In this document: piece by piece, positions 9,461 through 18,659 of the stretch | Numbering within the stretch: the first letter of the stretch is position 1 | Layout of the letters: every line of letters begins with the position of its first letter | Assembly (NCBI RefSeq): GCF_002250565.1 | Contig: NZ_NMVJ01000001.1 | Span: 310,001-374,000 of the forward strand | Length of the DNA stretch: 64,000 bases | From: Parenemella sanctibonifatiensis | GTDB taxonomy: Bacteria > Actinomycetota > Actinomycetes > Propionibacteriales > Propionibacteriaceae | Direction of reading: 5' to 3' | Translations under genes and position numbers: made by a program | The notes under the pieces: generated by a model | What the model was told of the DNA's origin: nothing | What the model saw: only the letters and a program-made list of their open reading frames with translations | Database searches by the model: none

Positions 9461-9901
9461 GTGGACCTGCTGCTGTTCTTCACTCTGGCCGCCACCGGAT
9501 TTGTCGGCTGCGCCGAGTTTGCCTCGGTGTGCCTGGTGCACCCGGTGATCCGTCGACTCCCCGAGGACAGCCAGCTCGTGATGGAGCAGGGACTGTTGCG
9601 CACGTTCGGCGCGGCGATGCCGGTCGGCATGACCGCCGCGCCGATCCTGGCGGGGATCGGCGCCGGGACCACCGGAAACGCCTGGTGCATCGCCGCCGCT
9701 GTCGTGCTCACCATTGCCTTGATCGCCACCATCCTCGGCAACGTTCCGATCAACCTGCGCACCTTCTTCATCAAGGGCACCAGCGCACCGGAGGGATTCA
9801 TCCCGATGCGGCGCCGCTGGGACATCTTCCAGGCGATTCGAGGCAGCCTGCAGTTGATCGGCTTCCTCCTGGTGTGCGTCGCGGTGGCCACCGCGCCATG
9901 A
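9461..9901 (+). CDS. DUF1772 family membrane protein
   Basis: A 146-residue protein with four hydrophobic segments, matching the DUF1772 (anthrone oxygenase-like) family in length and pattern. Family-like features are an early helix with CAEFASVCLVHPVIRRLPED and a C-terminal RRRWDIFQAIRGSLQLIGF segment. Activity unknown. The GTG at 9461 was chosen because AGGAG lies eight bases upstream; the longer frame starts inside the tetR promoter. It is the likely target of the divergent TetR regulator. The last codons and the stop lie inside a 24-bp tandem duplication that continues beyond the gene. Confidence 0.75.
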   Translation: MDLLLFFTLAATGFVGCAEFASVCLVHPVIRRLPEDSQLVMEQGLLRTFGAAMPVGMTAAPILAGIGAGTTGNAWCIAAAVVLTIALIATILGNVPINLRTFFIKGTSAPEGFIPMRRRWDIFQAIRGSLQLIGFLLVCVAVATAP

Positions 9902-9934
9902 CACGCGGTGGCCACCGCGCCATGACACGCGGTG
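9881..9934 (+). repeat. 24-bp tandem duplication spanning the DUF1772 stop codon
   Basis: A 24-bp unit beginning GCGGTGGCCACCGC occurs at 9881-9904 and again, identical, at 9905-9928; a third partial copy (GCGGTG) ends at 9934. The TGA of the gene (9899-9901) is in the first copy. Each unit holds the perfect 14-bp palindrome GCGGTGGCCACCGC. Confidence 0.9.
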
Positions 9935-9993
9935 CCGGCCGGCGCCACAGGCGTACGCCGGCCCGACCCTTTGCCCCGCCGCCCCAGGAAAGC

Positions 9994-10028
9994 ACTGAGC
10001 CGGGCCCCCGATCGGGGCCCGGCTCAGT
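9994..10028. terminator. Strong bidirectional hairpin between DUF1772 gene and sucD
   Basis: Perfect 15-bp arms ACTGAGCCGGGCCCC and GGGGCCCGGCTCAGT surround a 5-base loop. It lies between two convergent genes, 15 bases from the sucD stop. No clear T-tract follows on either strand. Confidence 0.75.
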
Positions 10029-10043
10029 CGTGTCGTGCGTGGG

Positions 10044-10937
10044 TCAGCTCAGCGAGCTCATGATTTCCCGCATCAGGTTGGCGGTCTCGCTCGGGGTCTT
10101 GCCGACCTGTACGCCGGCAGCCTCGAGGGCCTCCTTCTTCGCGGCGGCGGTGCCGGCCGAGCCGGACACGATCGCGCCGGCGTGGCCCATGGTCTTGCCC
10201 TCCGGCGCGGTGAAGCCCGCGACGTAGGCGACCACCGGCTTGGTGACATTGGCCTGGATGAAGGCCGCAGCCCGCTCCTCCGCGTCGCCACCGATCTCGC
10301 CAATCATGACGATCGCTTCGGTCTCGGGGTCGTCCTGGAAGGCCTGCAGGCAGTCGATGTGGGTGCTGCCGATGATCGGGTCGCCGCCGATGCCGACGGC
10401 GCTCGAGAAGCCGAAGTCCCGCAGTTCGTACATCATCTGGTAGGTCAGCGTGCCCGACTTCGACACCAGGCCGATCTTGCCGGGGTTGGGGGCGATGTCG
10501 GCGGGGATGATGCCGGCGTTGGACTGGCCCGGGGTGATGACGCCGGGGCAGTTCGGACCGATCAGGCGCGTGCTGCCCGATTCGGCGGCCAGGGTGTAGA
10601 ACTCCGCGGTGTCCTTGACCGGGACACCCTCGGTGATGCACACCACCAGCGGCATCTTGGCCTCGATGGCCTCGACGACAGCAGCCTTGGTGAACTTGGC
10701 CGGAACGAAGATCACCGACACGTTCGCGCCGGTGGCCTCCATCGCCTCGGCGACGGTCCCGAAGACAGGCACCTCGGTGTCGCCCTCGAAGGTGACGGTG
10801 GTGCCGGCCTTGCGGGGGTTGGTGCCGCCGACGATCTGGGTGCCCGAGTTGAGCATGCGCTGGGTGTGCTTCATGCCCTCGGAGCCGGTCATGCCCTGGA
10901 CGATGACCTTGGAATCAGCATTGAGGAAAATTGCCAT
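10044..10937 (-). CDS. sucD: Succinyl-CoA ligase alpha subunit
   Basis: Alpha subunit of the TCA-cycle enzyme that makes ATP or GTP from succinyl-CoA. The 297 residues are the expected length. Key features are the CoA-binding Rossmann segment ([11 protein letters not shown] near residue 15), [11 protein letters not shown], the phosphate-binding [11 protein letters not shown], and [14 protein letters not shown] with the phosphohistidine at residue 252. It lies 18 bases after sucC and is clearly co-transcribed with it; the two products form the alpha-beta enzyme. Confidence 0.98.
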   Translation of the reverse strand: MAIFLNADSKVIVQGMTGSEGMKHTQRMLNSGTQIVGGTNPRKAGTTVTFEGDTEVPVFGTVAEAMEATGANVSVIFVPAKFTKAAVVEAIEAKMPLVVCITEGVPVKDTAEFYTLAAESGSTRLIGPNCPGVITPGQSNAGIIPADIAPNPGKIGLVSKSGTLTYQMMYELRDFGFSSAVGIGGDPIIGSTHIDCLQAFQDDPETEAIVMIGEIGGDAEERAAAFIQANVTKPVVAYVAGFTAPEGKTMGHAGAIVSGSAGTAAAKKEALEAAGVQVGKTPSETANLMREIMSSLS

Positions 10938-10955
10938 TGTCTACTCGTCCCTTAC

Positions 10956-12131
10956 TCAGTTCGCGGCCAGCTCGGCGGCCCGCTTGGCGGCGCCGTCCAT
11001 GGTGTCTACCTGCTCCAGCAGCGGCAGGTTCGCCTCGGTCAGGATCCGGCGACCCTCCACCGCGTTGTTGCCGTCCAGACGGACGACCAGCGGCTTCGGC
11101 TCGGTGCCGGCCTCGGCCAGCAGCGCAAAGGCCTGGACGATGCCGTTGGCGACTGCGTCACAGGCGGTGATGCCGCCGAAGACGTTCACGAAGACGCTCT
11201 TCACCTGGGCGTCACCCAGGATGATGCCCAGACCGTTGGCCATCACCTCGGCGTTGGCGCCGCCGCCGATGTCGAGGAAGTTGGCGGGCTTGGGCTGCCC
11301 CGGGAATTCCTCGCCGGCGTACGCGACGACGTCCAGGGTGCTCATCACCAGGCCGGCACCGTTGCCGATGATGCCGACGCTGCCGTCGAGCTTGACGTAG
11401 TTGAGACCCTTCTCCTTGGCGGCGACCTCGAGCGGGTCAGTCGCGGAGACGTCGGCAAGCGCAGCGTGGTCCTCGTGGCGGAACTCGGCGTTCTCGTCGA
11501 GGGTGACCTTGCCGTCCAGTGCGACGATCTTGCCGTCACCGGTCTTGACCAGCGGGTTGACCTCGACCAGCGAGGCGTCCTCCGCGGCGTACACTCCGCC
11601 GAGCTTGACCAGCACGTCGGCGATCGCGGCCCGGTCGGCCTCGTCGAAGCCGGCGGCCTCGACGATCTCGGCAGCCTTGGCCGCGTCGATGCCGACCAGC
11701 GGATCGACCGAGACGCGCGCCAGCGCCTCAGGGCGCTCAACGGCGAGCTGCTCGATCTCCATGCCGCCCTCCTTGGAGCACATGGCGAGGTAGGCCCGCT
11801 CGCTGCGGTCCAGCAGCACGGAGAAGTAGTACTCCTCGGCGATGTCGGCGCCCTCGGCGATCATGACCTTGTGGACCGTGTGGCCCTTGATGTCCATGCC
11901 AAGAATCTGCTCGGCGTGGTCGGCGGCCTCCTGCGGACTGCGCGCCAGCTTGACGCCGCCGGCCTTGCCGCGGCCGCCGGTCTTCACCTGCGCCTTCACC
12001 ACCACGACACTGGTGCCGAGCTGCTCAGCGGCAGCCTTGGCCTCCTCGGGTGTGGTGGCGACGATGCCGCGAAGCACGGGCACACCGTGCTTCTCGAACA
12101 TGTCACGCGCCTGGTATTCGTACAGATCCAC
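10956..12131 (-). CDS. sucC: Succinyl-CoA ligase beta subunit (ADP- or GDP-forming)
   Basis: Beta subunit carrying the ATP-grasp nucleotide site. It is 391 residues from the GTG at 12131, chosen because GGAG lies five bases upstream and the protein then begins [19 protein letters not shown], the standard SucC opening; a longer frame adds 16 unlikely residues. ATP-grasp features include [26 protein letters not shown], and the C-terminal glycine-rich [13 protein letters not shown] and [13 protein letters not shown] segments that contact the alpha subunit. First gene of the sucCD operon. Confidence 0.97.
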   Translation of the reverse strand: MDLYEYQARDMFEKHGVPVLRGIVATTPEEAKAAAEQLGTSVVVVKAQVKTGGRGKAGGVKLARSPQEAADHAEQILGMDIKGHTVHKVMIAEGADIAEEYYFSVLLDRSERAYLAMCSKEGGMEIEQLAVERPEALARVSVDPLVGIDAAKAAEIVEAAGFDEADRAAIADVLVKLGGVYAAEDASLVEVNPLVKTGDGKIVALDGKVTLDENAEFRHEDHAALADVSATDPLEVAAKEKGLNYVKLDGSVGIIGNGAGLVMSTLDVVAYAGEEFPGQPKPANFLDIGGGANAEVMANGLGIILGDAQVKSVFVNVFGGITACDAVANGIVQAFALLAEAGTEPKPLVVRLDGNNAVEGRRILTEANLPLLEQVDTMDGAAKRAAELAAN

Positions 12132-12442
12132 GACGGCTCCATCCTGTCTGGGTGCCAGTACACCCAACGTCACGTGCACCGGCCCTCCCGGACCGGAGGG
12201 CGCCCCTGCGGACGCTCAACCCTGGCTTGGGTTTCTCTTGGAAACACTAGTGCTCAGGCCCTCACAACGCCATCGGGGGCCAGTTTGGGGCTGCCGTGAA
12301 CAGGTTTTCTCGGTCCCGTGAGAAGATTCCTGAAGCCATTACCGGTTCACCCTGAGAAATGCTAAGGTTGCTCGCGGCTGAGTCGGAGCCCTTCCCACAC
12401 ACCCGGGTGACGCAGCACAGCAGAAGTCGTACTGAGGAGCGA
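12132..12442. promoter_or_regulatory. Divergent control region between sucC and the M23 peptidase gene
   Basis: This 311-base gap separates two divergent starts. Near sucC a hairpin (GCCCTCC 12182-12188 with GGAGGGC 12195-12201) would lie in the sucC leader. For the rightward gene, TTACCG (12339-12344) and TAAGGT (12363-12368) are spaced by 18 bases and could be a weak promoter. No riboswitch could be recognised. The two promoters are guesses; the hairpin is directly seen. Confidence 0.35.
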
Positions 12443-13585
12443 GTGTCGGTGAACGCAGGACTCGTAGGCCGCCTGGTGGGCAAGCGGCGCGCGCGTCGAG
12501 CTCTGGAGACAGAGCCCGCCGCAGCGACCGATGACAAGGCCGAAGCACTCGACGCCGCCGACGAGGACCTTTCTTGGGGCGCGATGCTGCGTCACGGACT
12601 GGCCACCTGTGCCATCTCCGGTCTCGGACTGGTGCTGATGGGCACGGTCGCCATGACCTCCTCAGCGCAGGCAACTGACACCCACCCGGTGGCGGGCTTG
12701 CAGAGTGACCAACCCAACATCACGGCGGCCGAGCCCCGCCCGCTGTCGATCAGCGAGCGCAGCGAGGCCGCGCTCAGCATGACCGAGGAGCGCAAGGCGA
12801 CCTCCAGCGACGAGGGCGAGGACGGCGGCCTCAGCAGCTTCAACCAGGGTGACGGCCAGAGCACCACTCCCCTGCAGAGCCGATTGGACAAGGCGGTCGG
12901 CGCCCAGGTCGAGCAGCAGCGCAGCAGCTCCCTGAACGAGACCAGCCGCAATGCTGACAAGACTTCCGGTGGTGCAGTTGCCGATCGCCGCGAGGAGCAG
13001 AAGGCCGAACGCGATCAGCAGATCGCCCAGGAGCAGGAGCGCCTGGTCGAGGAGAAGCGCAAGCAGGAGGAAGAGCAGAAGCGTCAGCGCGAAGCTGCTC
13101 TGGCCGGCAACGGCCTCACCCTGCCGCCCAACTTCGAATTCCCGCCGATGGGCGAGATCAGCGGCAAGGGTGCGCTGCCGGTGCCCTCCCCCGCCCGGGT
13201 CACCGCTCGCTGGGGTCAGACCGGCCCCTACTGGGGTCGCTACCACACCGGCCTGGACTTCGGCGCTCCCAACGGCACCCCGATCTATGCCGCCGTCGAT
13301 GGCGTCGTGCTCGCCTCCACCGCGGGTGGCTGGGCCGGCAACCACGTCATCATCCGCGCCTCGGACGGCTCCGGCACCCTGTACGCCCACATGTCCGCCA
13401 AGGTCGCCCAGCCCGGCCAGACCGTGACCGCGGGCCAGTTGATCGGCTACGTCGGCTCGACCGGCAACGTGTCCGGCCCGCACCTCCACTTCGAGTACTA
13501 CCCGCCGGGCACCCGCCCAGGCAGTGTGTACGAGAGCCGCGATCCCGCCGCTTTCCTGCGCAGCCTCGGCGTCCAGGTCGGCTGA
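12443..13585 (+). CDS. M23-family (LytM) peptidoglycan endopeptidase
   Basis: Membrane-anchored zinc peptidase likely acting on peptidoglycan cross-links outside the membrane. It is 380 residues from GTG 12443 (GAGGAG just upstream; the GTG six bases later is also possible). An Arg-rich cytoplasmic start is followed by a membrane helix or uncleaved signal at about 52-76 and a Ser/Glu-rich stretch. A charged coiled coil with long Glu/Lys/Gln runs covers about 180-222. The M23 domain (about 255-375) has the zinc ligands His268 and Asp272 in HTGLDFG and the HLH motif His347/His349. The coiled coil plus LytM layout recalls EnvC-type amidase activators. Next to pcrA and sucCD, as in mycobacteria. 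Confidence 0.93.
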   Translation: MSVNAGLVGRLVGKRRARRALETEPAAATDDKAEALDAADEDLSWGAMLRHGLATCAISGLGLVLMGTVAMTSSAQATDTHPVAGLQSDQPNITAAEPRPLSISERSEAALSMTEERKATSSDEGEDGGLSSFNQGDGQSTTPLQSRLDKAVGAQVEQQRSSSLNETSRNADKTSGGAVADRREEQKAERDQQIAQEQERLVEEKRKQEEEQKRQREAALAGNGLTLPPNFEFPPMGEISGKGALPVPSPARVTARWGQTGPYWGRYHTGLDFGAPNGTPIYAAVDGVVLASTAGGWAGNHVIIRASDGSGTLYAHMSAKVAQPGQTVTAGQLIGYVGSTGNVSGPHLHFEYYPPGTRPGSVYESRDPAAFLRSLGVQVG

Positions 13586-13613
13586 CCAAGCCCTTCCACA
13601 CCAGCCCCTCCAG

Positions 13614-13639
13614 ACGGCGTCCGCTTCGGCGGGCGCCGT
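13614..13639. terminator. Hairpin between convergent M23 gene and pcrA
   Basis: ACGGCGTCCGC and GCGGGCGCCGT pair at 10 of 11 positions around a TTCG tetraloop, followed rightward by GTTTGG. It lies 28 bases after the M23 stop and 27 before the pcrA stop, so it may serve both. Confidence 0.7.
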
Positions 13640-13666
13640 TTGGCGTACGTGGGGATGGCGTGCGGC

Positions 13667-16141
13667 TCAGAGCTTTTCGAGCGGGGCGCGCTGCACCAGC
13701 AGCCGCTTCAGGCCAGCCGATCCGAAGTCCACATCGGCCTTGAGGTTGCGACCGGCGCCGTGGGTGGCGACCACCGTCCCCATCCCGAAGGTGCTGTGCA
13801 GCACCCGATCCCCGGTGGCGACCTGCAGTTCGTTGCGCGTCGACGCGCTGGGGATGCCCGAGCCGATGCTGCGCACCGACGTCTCGGCCTCGCGCTGCCG
13901 TGGACCGACGCTGCTGCGCCAGCCGCCGACGGTGCCGACCCGGCGCCAGTCCATCAGGTGCTCGGGGATGTCGCTCCAGAATCGGCTGGCCGGGTTGTGT
14001 TGCGGGCTGCCGAACATCGACCGGACCTGGCTGCGGGTGAGATAGAGCCGACGCCTGGCCCGGGTGAGTCCGACGTACGCCAGTCGCCGCTCCTCGGCGA
14101 TCTCGGCCGGATCGGCCAACGTGCGCTGGTGCGGGAACATGCCGTCCTCGAAGCCGGTGAGGAAGACCGTGTCGAATTCCAACCCCTTGGCGGTGTGCAG
14201 CGTCATCAGGGTGACCATCTGGTTGTCCGCATCCGGGATCTGGTCGGCATCGGCGACCAGCGCCACCCGTTCCAGGAAGGCCGGCAGGGAGTCGTCCGGC
14301 TCCGGCGCGCCGGCCACATTGAGTCCGTTCTGCGCCAGCTCGGCGCCGGCATCGCCGTCGGGCGGGCCCTGCTCGAGCGCTTCCTCAGCATCCTCCTCGA
14401 GGTCCGCCTCGGTGAGGTCGGTGGTGGTCGCCGCGGCGACGAACTCCTGGGCCACCGAGACGAGTTCGACAAGGTTCTCCAACCGGGTCTCGTCCTGGGG
14501 ATCGGTGCTCTGTTCCAGTTCGGCCACATAGCCTGAGGCCCGCAGGATGCTCGACAGCACCGCATCGGCCGGCTCGCCGGCTGCGACCATCTCGCGATGC
14601 TGGTCCATCAACTCCACGAAACCCTGGATCTGACGTACCGATCGGCTCGCCAGCCCCAACTCTCCCGCGTGCGGCAGGGCATCCGCGAAGGACACCCGGT
14701 GCTGGGCCGCCCACCGTTCCAGTGCCTCCTCGGCCTTGGCACCGATGCCGCGGCGGGGCACGTTGAGGATCCGGCGCACCGACACGTCATCGCTGGGGTT
14801 GGCGATCGCACGCAGATAGGCGATCGCATCACGGATCTCCTTGCGCTCATAGAACCGCACCCCACCGACCACCTTGTAGGGCAGCCCGGTGCGGATGAAG
14901 ACGTCCTCGAAGGCGCGGGACTGGGCATTGGTGCGATAGAAGACCGCGACCTCGTTGTAGCCCGTGCCCTGGTCGTGCAGCCGATCGATCTCCGAGGCAA
15001 TGAACTGGGCTTCTTCGTGTTCGGTGTCGGCGACGTAGCCCACGATCTGTTCGCCGTCGCCGGCGGCCGACCACAGCTTCTTGTCCCGGCGCTCGGGGTT
15101 CTTCACGATGACCTGGTTGGCGGCCGTGAGGATGTTCTGGGTGGAACGGTAGTTCTGGTCCAGGGTCACCGTGGAGGCGCCCGGGAAGTCCCGCTCGAAG
15201 TCGATGATGTTGCGAATCGTCGCGCCTCGGAAGGCATAGATCGACTGGTCGGAGTCGCCGACCACCATCAGGTCCGCCGGCTCCACCACCGGCTCGTCCG
15301 GGCCCGCGTCGACCTCCCCGCACAGCTCGCGCACCAGCGCGTACTGGGCGTGGTTGGTGTCTTGGTACTCATCGACCAGCACGTGCCGGCACCGGCGGCG
15401 ATACTGCTCGCGTACGGCTGGGAAGGCGCGCAGCAGATGGACGGTCGTGGAAATCAGGTCGTCGAAGTCGAGGGCCTCTGCCTGCCGGAGCCGGCGTTGG
15501 TACTCCCGATAGGCCTCCACCATCGGCTCGTCGAAGGGCGAGCGTACGTGCGTGCTCGCCGATTCGGGGTCGACCAGCTCGTTCTTGAGGGAGGAGACCC
15601 AGTTCATGACCGTACGCACGGGATAGCGCTTGGAGTCCAGGCCCAGGTCCTTGATCACCAGCTGCATCAGTCGCTTGGAGTCGGCGTCGTCATAGATCGA
15701 GAAACCGCGCTTCATGCCGAAGGCACCGATCTCGGCCCGCAGGATCCGAACGCAGGCGGAGTGGAAGGTCGAGACCCACATCAGCTTGGCCCGATTGCCG
15801 ATCAGCTCAGCCACCCGAGAACGCATCTCGGCGGCCGCCTTGTTGGTGAAGGTGATCGCCAGGATCGAACCAGGATGCACGTTCCTCTCCGCGACCAACC
15901 AGGCGATCCGACGGGTCAGCACCCGGGTCTTGCCCGAACCTGCGCCGGCGACCACCAACACCGGCCCACCCTCGTGACTGACGGCTTCCCGCTGGGCATC
16001 ATTGAGACCCTTGAGGAGGTCCGCGGCGGTGAGCCGGGGCCGCTTGTTGCCGGCGGACTTGGTCGCCGGATCCTCCGCTGGCGCGCGGCTGGGAGCGGCT
16101 GGATCGGCGGGCACGAAAGCTGGAAACAAGGAATCCGACAT
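13667..16141 (-). CDS. pcrA: ATP-dependent DNA helicase PcrA/UvrD (SF1A)
   Basis: 3'-5' DNA helicase of repair and replication restart. It is 824 residues, with a 40-residue low-complexity N-terminal extension before the Q motif (LNDAQREAV). The helicase motifs follow in order: GAGSGKT (67-73), FTNKAAAEM, VDEYQDTN, VGDSDQSIYAFRGA, LDQNYRST, LTLMTLHTAKGLEFD and EERRLAYVGLTRARRRLYLT. An acidic insert lies at about 560-590. The C-terminus carries the tail with KADVDFGSAGLKRLLV that binds RNA polymerase in PcrA proteins. Divergent from the phospholipase D-like gene (49 bp). Confidence 0.96.
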   Translation of the reverse strand: MSDSLFPAFVPADPAAPSRAPAEDPATKSAGNKRPRLTAADLLKGLNDAQREAVSHEGGPVLVVAGAGSGKTRVLTRRIAWLVAERNVHPGSILAITFTNKAAAEMRSRVAELIGNRAKLMWVSTFHSACVRILRAEIGAFGMKRGFSIYDDADSKRLMQLVIKDLGLDSKRYPVRTVMNWVSSLKNELVDPESASTHVRSPFDEPMVEAYREYQRRLRQAEALDFDDLISTTVHLLRAFPAVREQYRRRCRHVLVDEYQDTNHAQYALVRELCGEVDAGPDEPVVEPADLMVVGDSDQSIYAFRGATIRNIIDFERDFPGASTVTLDQNYRSTQNILTAANQVIVKNPERRDKKLWSAAGDGEQIVGYVADTEHEEAQFIASEIDRLHDQGTGYNEVAVFYRTNAQSRAFEDVFIRTGLPYKVVGGVRFYERKEIRDAIAYLRAIANPSDDVSVRRILNVPRRGIGAKAEEALERWAAQHRVSFADALPHAGELGLASRSVRQIQGFVELMDQHREMVAAGEPADAVLSSILRASGYVAELEQSTDPQDETRLENLVELVSVAQEFVAAATTTDLTEADLEEDAEEALEQGPPDGDAGAELAQNGLNVAGAPEPDDSLPAFLERVALVADADQIPDADNQMVTLMTLHTAKGLEFDTVFLTGFEDGMFPHQRTLADPAEIAEERRLAYVGLTRARRRLYLTRSQVRSMFGSPQHNPASRFWSDIPEHLMDWRRVGTVGGWRSSVGPRQREAETSVRSIGSGIPSASTRNELQVATGDRVLHSTFGMGTVVATHGAGRNLKADVDFGSAGLKRLLVQRAPLEKL

Positions 16142-16190
16142 GACCGGTCCAGCCTAGTCGAGCCGCCCCCGGTCCGAGGGAGCACCTAGG

Positions 16191-17489
16191 ATGGCGGCCA
16201 TGCCCGCCCCGCGTCACCGTCCCCGCGTCCGCACCGCTGTCGCTCGGGTCCACCGATGGCCGTGGCGCACGATCGTCAATCGCGGCCTGCTCGGCATCGC
16301 CGCCCTGCAGGTGACCGCCGCAACGGCTCTGACACTGACTGATCGGCACCGCAAGCGGGGCCGCCCGGCACCCGACCTGGCGCCCGGTGACCTGCGGGAG
16401 GTCACCACCGGTGACGGTGATCGAATCACCGTCTACACCTATGGCCAGGACGCCTACGACGCGATGCTGGAGGCCATCGAGGGCGCGCAGTTCAGCATCG
16501 CCTTGGAGTCCTTCATCTGGAAGGGCGACGAGACCGGACAGCAGTTCAAGGAGGCGCTGATCCGGGCGGCCCAGCGGGGCGTGGAGGTACGCTTGGTGTG
16601 GGACCGGTTCGCCAATCTGGTGGTCGACCCGCGCTTCTTCCGGTTTCCCCAACACCCCAAGCTGCACGTCCAACCGCACCCGTTGGTCTCCGGTGGCCCC
16701 GGCTTCTTCCTGCCCCAGCACTGGGGGCGCAACCACCGCAAACTTCTGGTGGTCGACGAGCACACCGCCTTCACCGGCGGTTACAACCTGGGCAGCCTGT
16801 ACGCCACCGACTGGCGTGACACCCACGCCCGGATCGTCGGCCCCTCGGTGGCCGAACTGGCCAACGCATTCGAGGACTACTGGAACGCCACCAAGGCCGG
16901 TCGCAAGTCTCCGCTGCCCGACTCCTCGGACCGGGGCTGGTTGCCGAGCCTGCGGGTACAGCGCAATGTGCCGCCGCGGTGGGTGTTCCCGATTCGCTAC
17001 ATGTATCTGGAGGCCATCGACCGGGCTTCCGAGCGGGTCTGGCTCACCCACGCGTACCTGATCCCTGACGATGACCTGATGCATGTCCTGCTCAAGGCGG
17101 TGCAGCGTGGCGTCGATGTCCGCATCATCGTGCCGGCTGATTCCAATCACGTGGTGGCGGACTGGTTGAGCCGCGGCTACTACGACCGGCTGCTGGCCGG
17201 CGGCGTGCGACTCTTCCTCTATCAGAACGCCATGGTGCACGCGAAGACCGCCACCATCGACGGGCAGTGGTCCACCATCGGCACCGCCAACCTGGACCGA
17301 CTGAGCCTGATGGGCAACTACGAGGTCAACATCGAGGTGATCGACCCCGCGCTGGCGCAGCGGATGGAGGAGGTCTTCGAGGCGGACCTGGAGCGGTGCG
17401 TGGAGGTCGACTTGGCCCGATGGCGCCGCCGTCGGGTCTGGAAACGCGCCACCGAGGCGATTCTCGCCCCGCTGCGACCGCTGCTCTGA
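16191..17489 (+). CDS. Phospholipase D-like (cardiolipin synthase-type) protein
   Basis: A 432-residue protein of the two-HKD superfamily. It has an Arg-rich start and one N-terminal hydrophobic segment (about 29-45), so it is likely anchored with its catalytic part near the membrane. The first HKD is NHRKLLVVDEHTAFTGGYN (His182), the second VHAKTATIDGQWSTIGTAN (His350); both keep His, Lys and Asp. This fits phosphatidyl transfer as in cardiolipin synthase, but the two transmembrane helices of typical ClsA are not seen, so another phospholipase D activity is possible. ATG 16191 or 16200 could be the start. Confidence 0.85.
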   Translation: MAAMPAPRHRPRVRTAVARVHRWPWRTIVNRGLLGIAALQVTAATALTLTDRHRKRGRPAPDLAPGDLREVTTGDGDRITVYTYGQDAYDAMLEAIEGAQFSIALESFIWKGDETGQQFKEALIRAAQRGVEVRLVWDRFANLVVDPRFFRFPQHPKLHVQPHPLVSGGPGFFLPQHWGRNHRKLLVVDEHTAFTGGYNLGSLYATDWRDTHARIVGPSVAELANAFEDYWNATKAGRKSPLPDSSDRGWLPSLRVQRNVPPRWVFPIRYMYLEAIDRASERVWLTHAYLIPDDDLMHVLLKAVQRGVDVRIIVPADSNHVVADWLSRGYYDRLLAGGVRLFLYQNAMVHAKTATIDGQWSTIGTANLDRLSLMGNYEVNIEVIDPALAQRMEEVFEADLERCVEVDLARWRRRRVWKRATEAILAPLRPLL

Positions 17490-17626
17490 TCCCCGCCCAG
17501 CGGGCGCCTTGCAGCCGTTTGTCGACAAAAGCACACGTTTGCTCAGCGACAATTCAGCGGAAGTTGTGGTGCTCAGGGGACAGCCCCCGCTGTCAGCGCC
17601 ATTACCGAGGGGGTAGCCTGAACCCT

Positions 17627-17893
17627 ATGGGAACTATCATTGCGTACATCGTCATCGGGCTCCTCGGCGGAGCAATCGCCAAGGCCATCCTGCCCGGCAG
17701 GCAGGGCGGCGGCTGGATCGCCACCATCCTGCTCGGCATCGCCGGCGCCCTCATCGGCGGCTTCCTGGGCGGCCTCCTCTTCAACGTCAACTACAACGAC
17801 GTCTTCAGCTTCCAGGGCCTGATCACGTCGATCATCGGCGCCATCGTGCTGCTCGTCATCTACGGTTTCATCACCAAGAACAAGAAGGCCTGA
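17627..17893 (+). CDS. GlsB/YeaQ/YmgE-family stress membrane protein
   Basis: An 88-residue, glycine-rich protein with three membrane helices: IIAYIVIGLLGGAIAKAI, WIATILLGIAGALIGGFLGGLLF, then LITSIIGAIVLLVIYGFI and a Lys-rich tail. This is the standard transglycosylase-associated (GlsB/YeaQ/YmgE) pattern, often stress-induced; biochemical role unknown. The MGTII ATG at 17627 fits the family start, whereas the much longer frame that contains it is antisense to nothing real and starts inside the previous gene. A TAGCCT at 17614-17619 might be a -10 giving a near-leaderless transcript. Confidence 0.9.
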   Translation: MGTIIAYIVIGLLGGAIAKAILPGRQGGGWIATILLGIAGALIGGFLGGLLFNVNYNDVFSFQGLITSIIGAIVLLVIYGFITKNKKA

Positions 17894-17920
17894 CAACCGC
17901 CGATCGGTTCCAGGTACGCC

Positions 17921-17951
17921 GAAGGCCCGCTTCAGATCGCAGCGGGCCTTC
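17921..17951 (+). terminator. Terminator between GlsB-type gene and response regulator
   Basis: Perfect 11-bp arms GAAGGCCCGCT and AGCGGGCCTTC flank a 9-base loop, followed by CGCTTTCCC. It lies 28 bases after the GlsB stop and 38 before the convergent regulator's stop, so it may act for both. Confidence 0.75.
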
Positions 17952-17989
17952 CGCTTTCCCGTGACCGATCAGGTGACGCGCCAGACGCC

Positions 17990-18649
17990 TCAGATCAGGC
18001 GCCGGTCCGAGGCCCAGCGAGCCAACTGGTGCCGATTGCTGAGCTGCAGTTTGCGCAGCACCGAGCTGACGTGGGTCTCGACGGTCTTGATCGAGATGAA
18101 CAGCTCGGCGGCGACCTCCTTGTAGGTGTAGCCGCGGGCGATCAACCGCATCACCTCGCGTTCTCGCTGCGAGAGCCGGTCGAGATCCTCGTCGACCTGG
18201 GCGACATCGATGTTGCCGGCGAAGGCATCCAGCACGAAACCTGCCAGCCGCGGCGAGAAGACCGCGTCCCCTTCGGCCACTCGTCCGATGGCCTCCACCA
18301 ACTCGTCACCGCTGATCGTCTTGGTGACGTAGCCGCGGGCGCCGGCTCGGATGCAGCCGATGACGTCCTCGGCGGCATCGGAAACCGACAGCGCCAAACA
18401 CTTGATGTCGGGGGCGTCGGTGCCCAGCTGCCGCAGCACCTCCTGGCCACCGCCGCCGGGCAGGTGCACGTCCAGCAGCACCACGTCGGGCTGCTGCTGC
18501 TTGATGACGCTCAGCGCCTCGTCCACGTCGCCGGCCTCGCCGACCACCTGGACCCGGGTGCCGATCTCGTGCCGCACGCCGGCGCGGAACATCTCGTGGT
18601 CGTCCACGAGGACGACTCGGCGACGACCGTCATGCTTGCTGTGGCTCAC
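17990..18649 (-). CDS. NarL/LuxR-type response regulator of the PspC-kinase system
   Basis: A 219-residue two-component regulator. The receiver domain has VVLVDDHEMFRAGV with the acidic pair, phospho-acceptor Asp60 in DVVLLDVHLPGG, and the Thr/Ser and Lys positions (ALSVSDA, GYVTKTIS). The C-terminal LuxR HTH reads LSQREREVMRLIARGYTYKEVAAEL and then SIKTVETHVSSVLRKL. The GTG at 18649 gives a normal N-terminus; the longer frame runs through the kinase gene in another phase. It lies 10 bases after the kinase stop and is its obvious partner. The arrangement resembles the EsrSR envelope-stress system of Corynebacterium. Confidence 0.93.
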   Translation of the reverse strand: MSHSKHDGRRRVVLVDDHEMFRAGVRHEIGTRVQVVGEAGDVDEALSVIKQQQPDVVLLDVHLPGGGGQEVLRQLGTDAPDIKCLALSVSDAAEDVIGCIRAGARGYVTKTISGDELVEAIGRVAEGDAVFSPRLAGFVLDAFAGNIDVAQVDEDLDRLSQREREVMRLIARGYTYKEVAAELFISIKTVETHVSSVLRKLQLSNRHQLARWASDRRLI

Positions 18650-18659
18650 GGGCCGCAGT

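Noticed and set aside
10035-12299. A 754-codon open frame on the plus strand
   Set aside because: Antisense to sucD and sucC; the repeated low-complexity composition is typical of a shadow of conserved genes.
12132-12442. Possible c-di-AMP (ydaO-type) riboswitch before the M23 peptidase gene
   Set aside because: This class often precedes actinobacterial cell-wall peptidase genes, but I could not find its conserved core segments in this gap.
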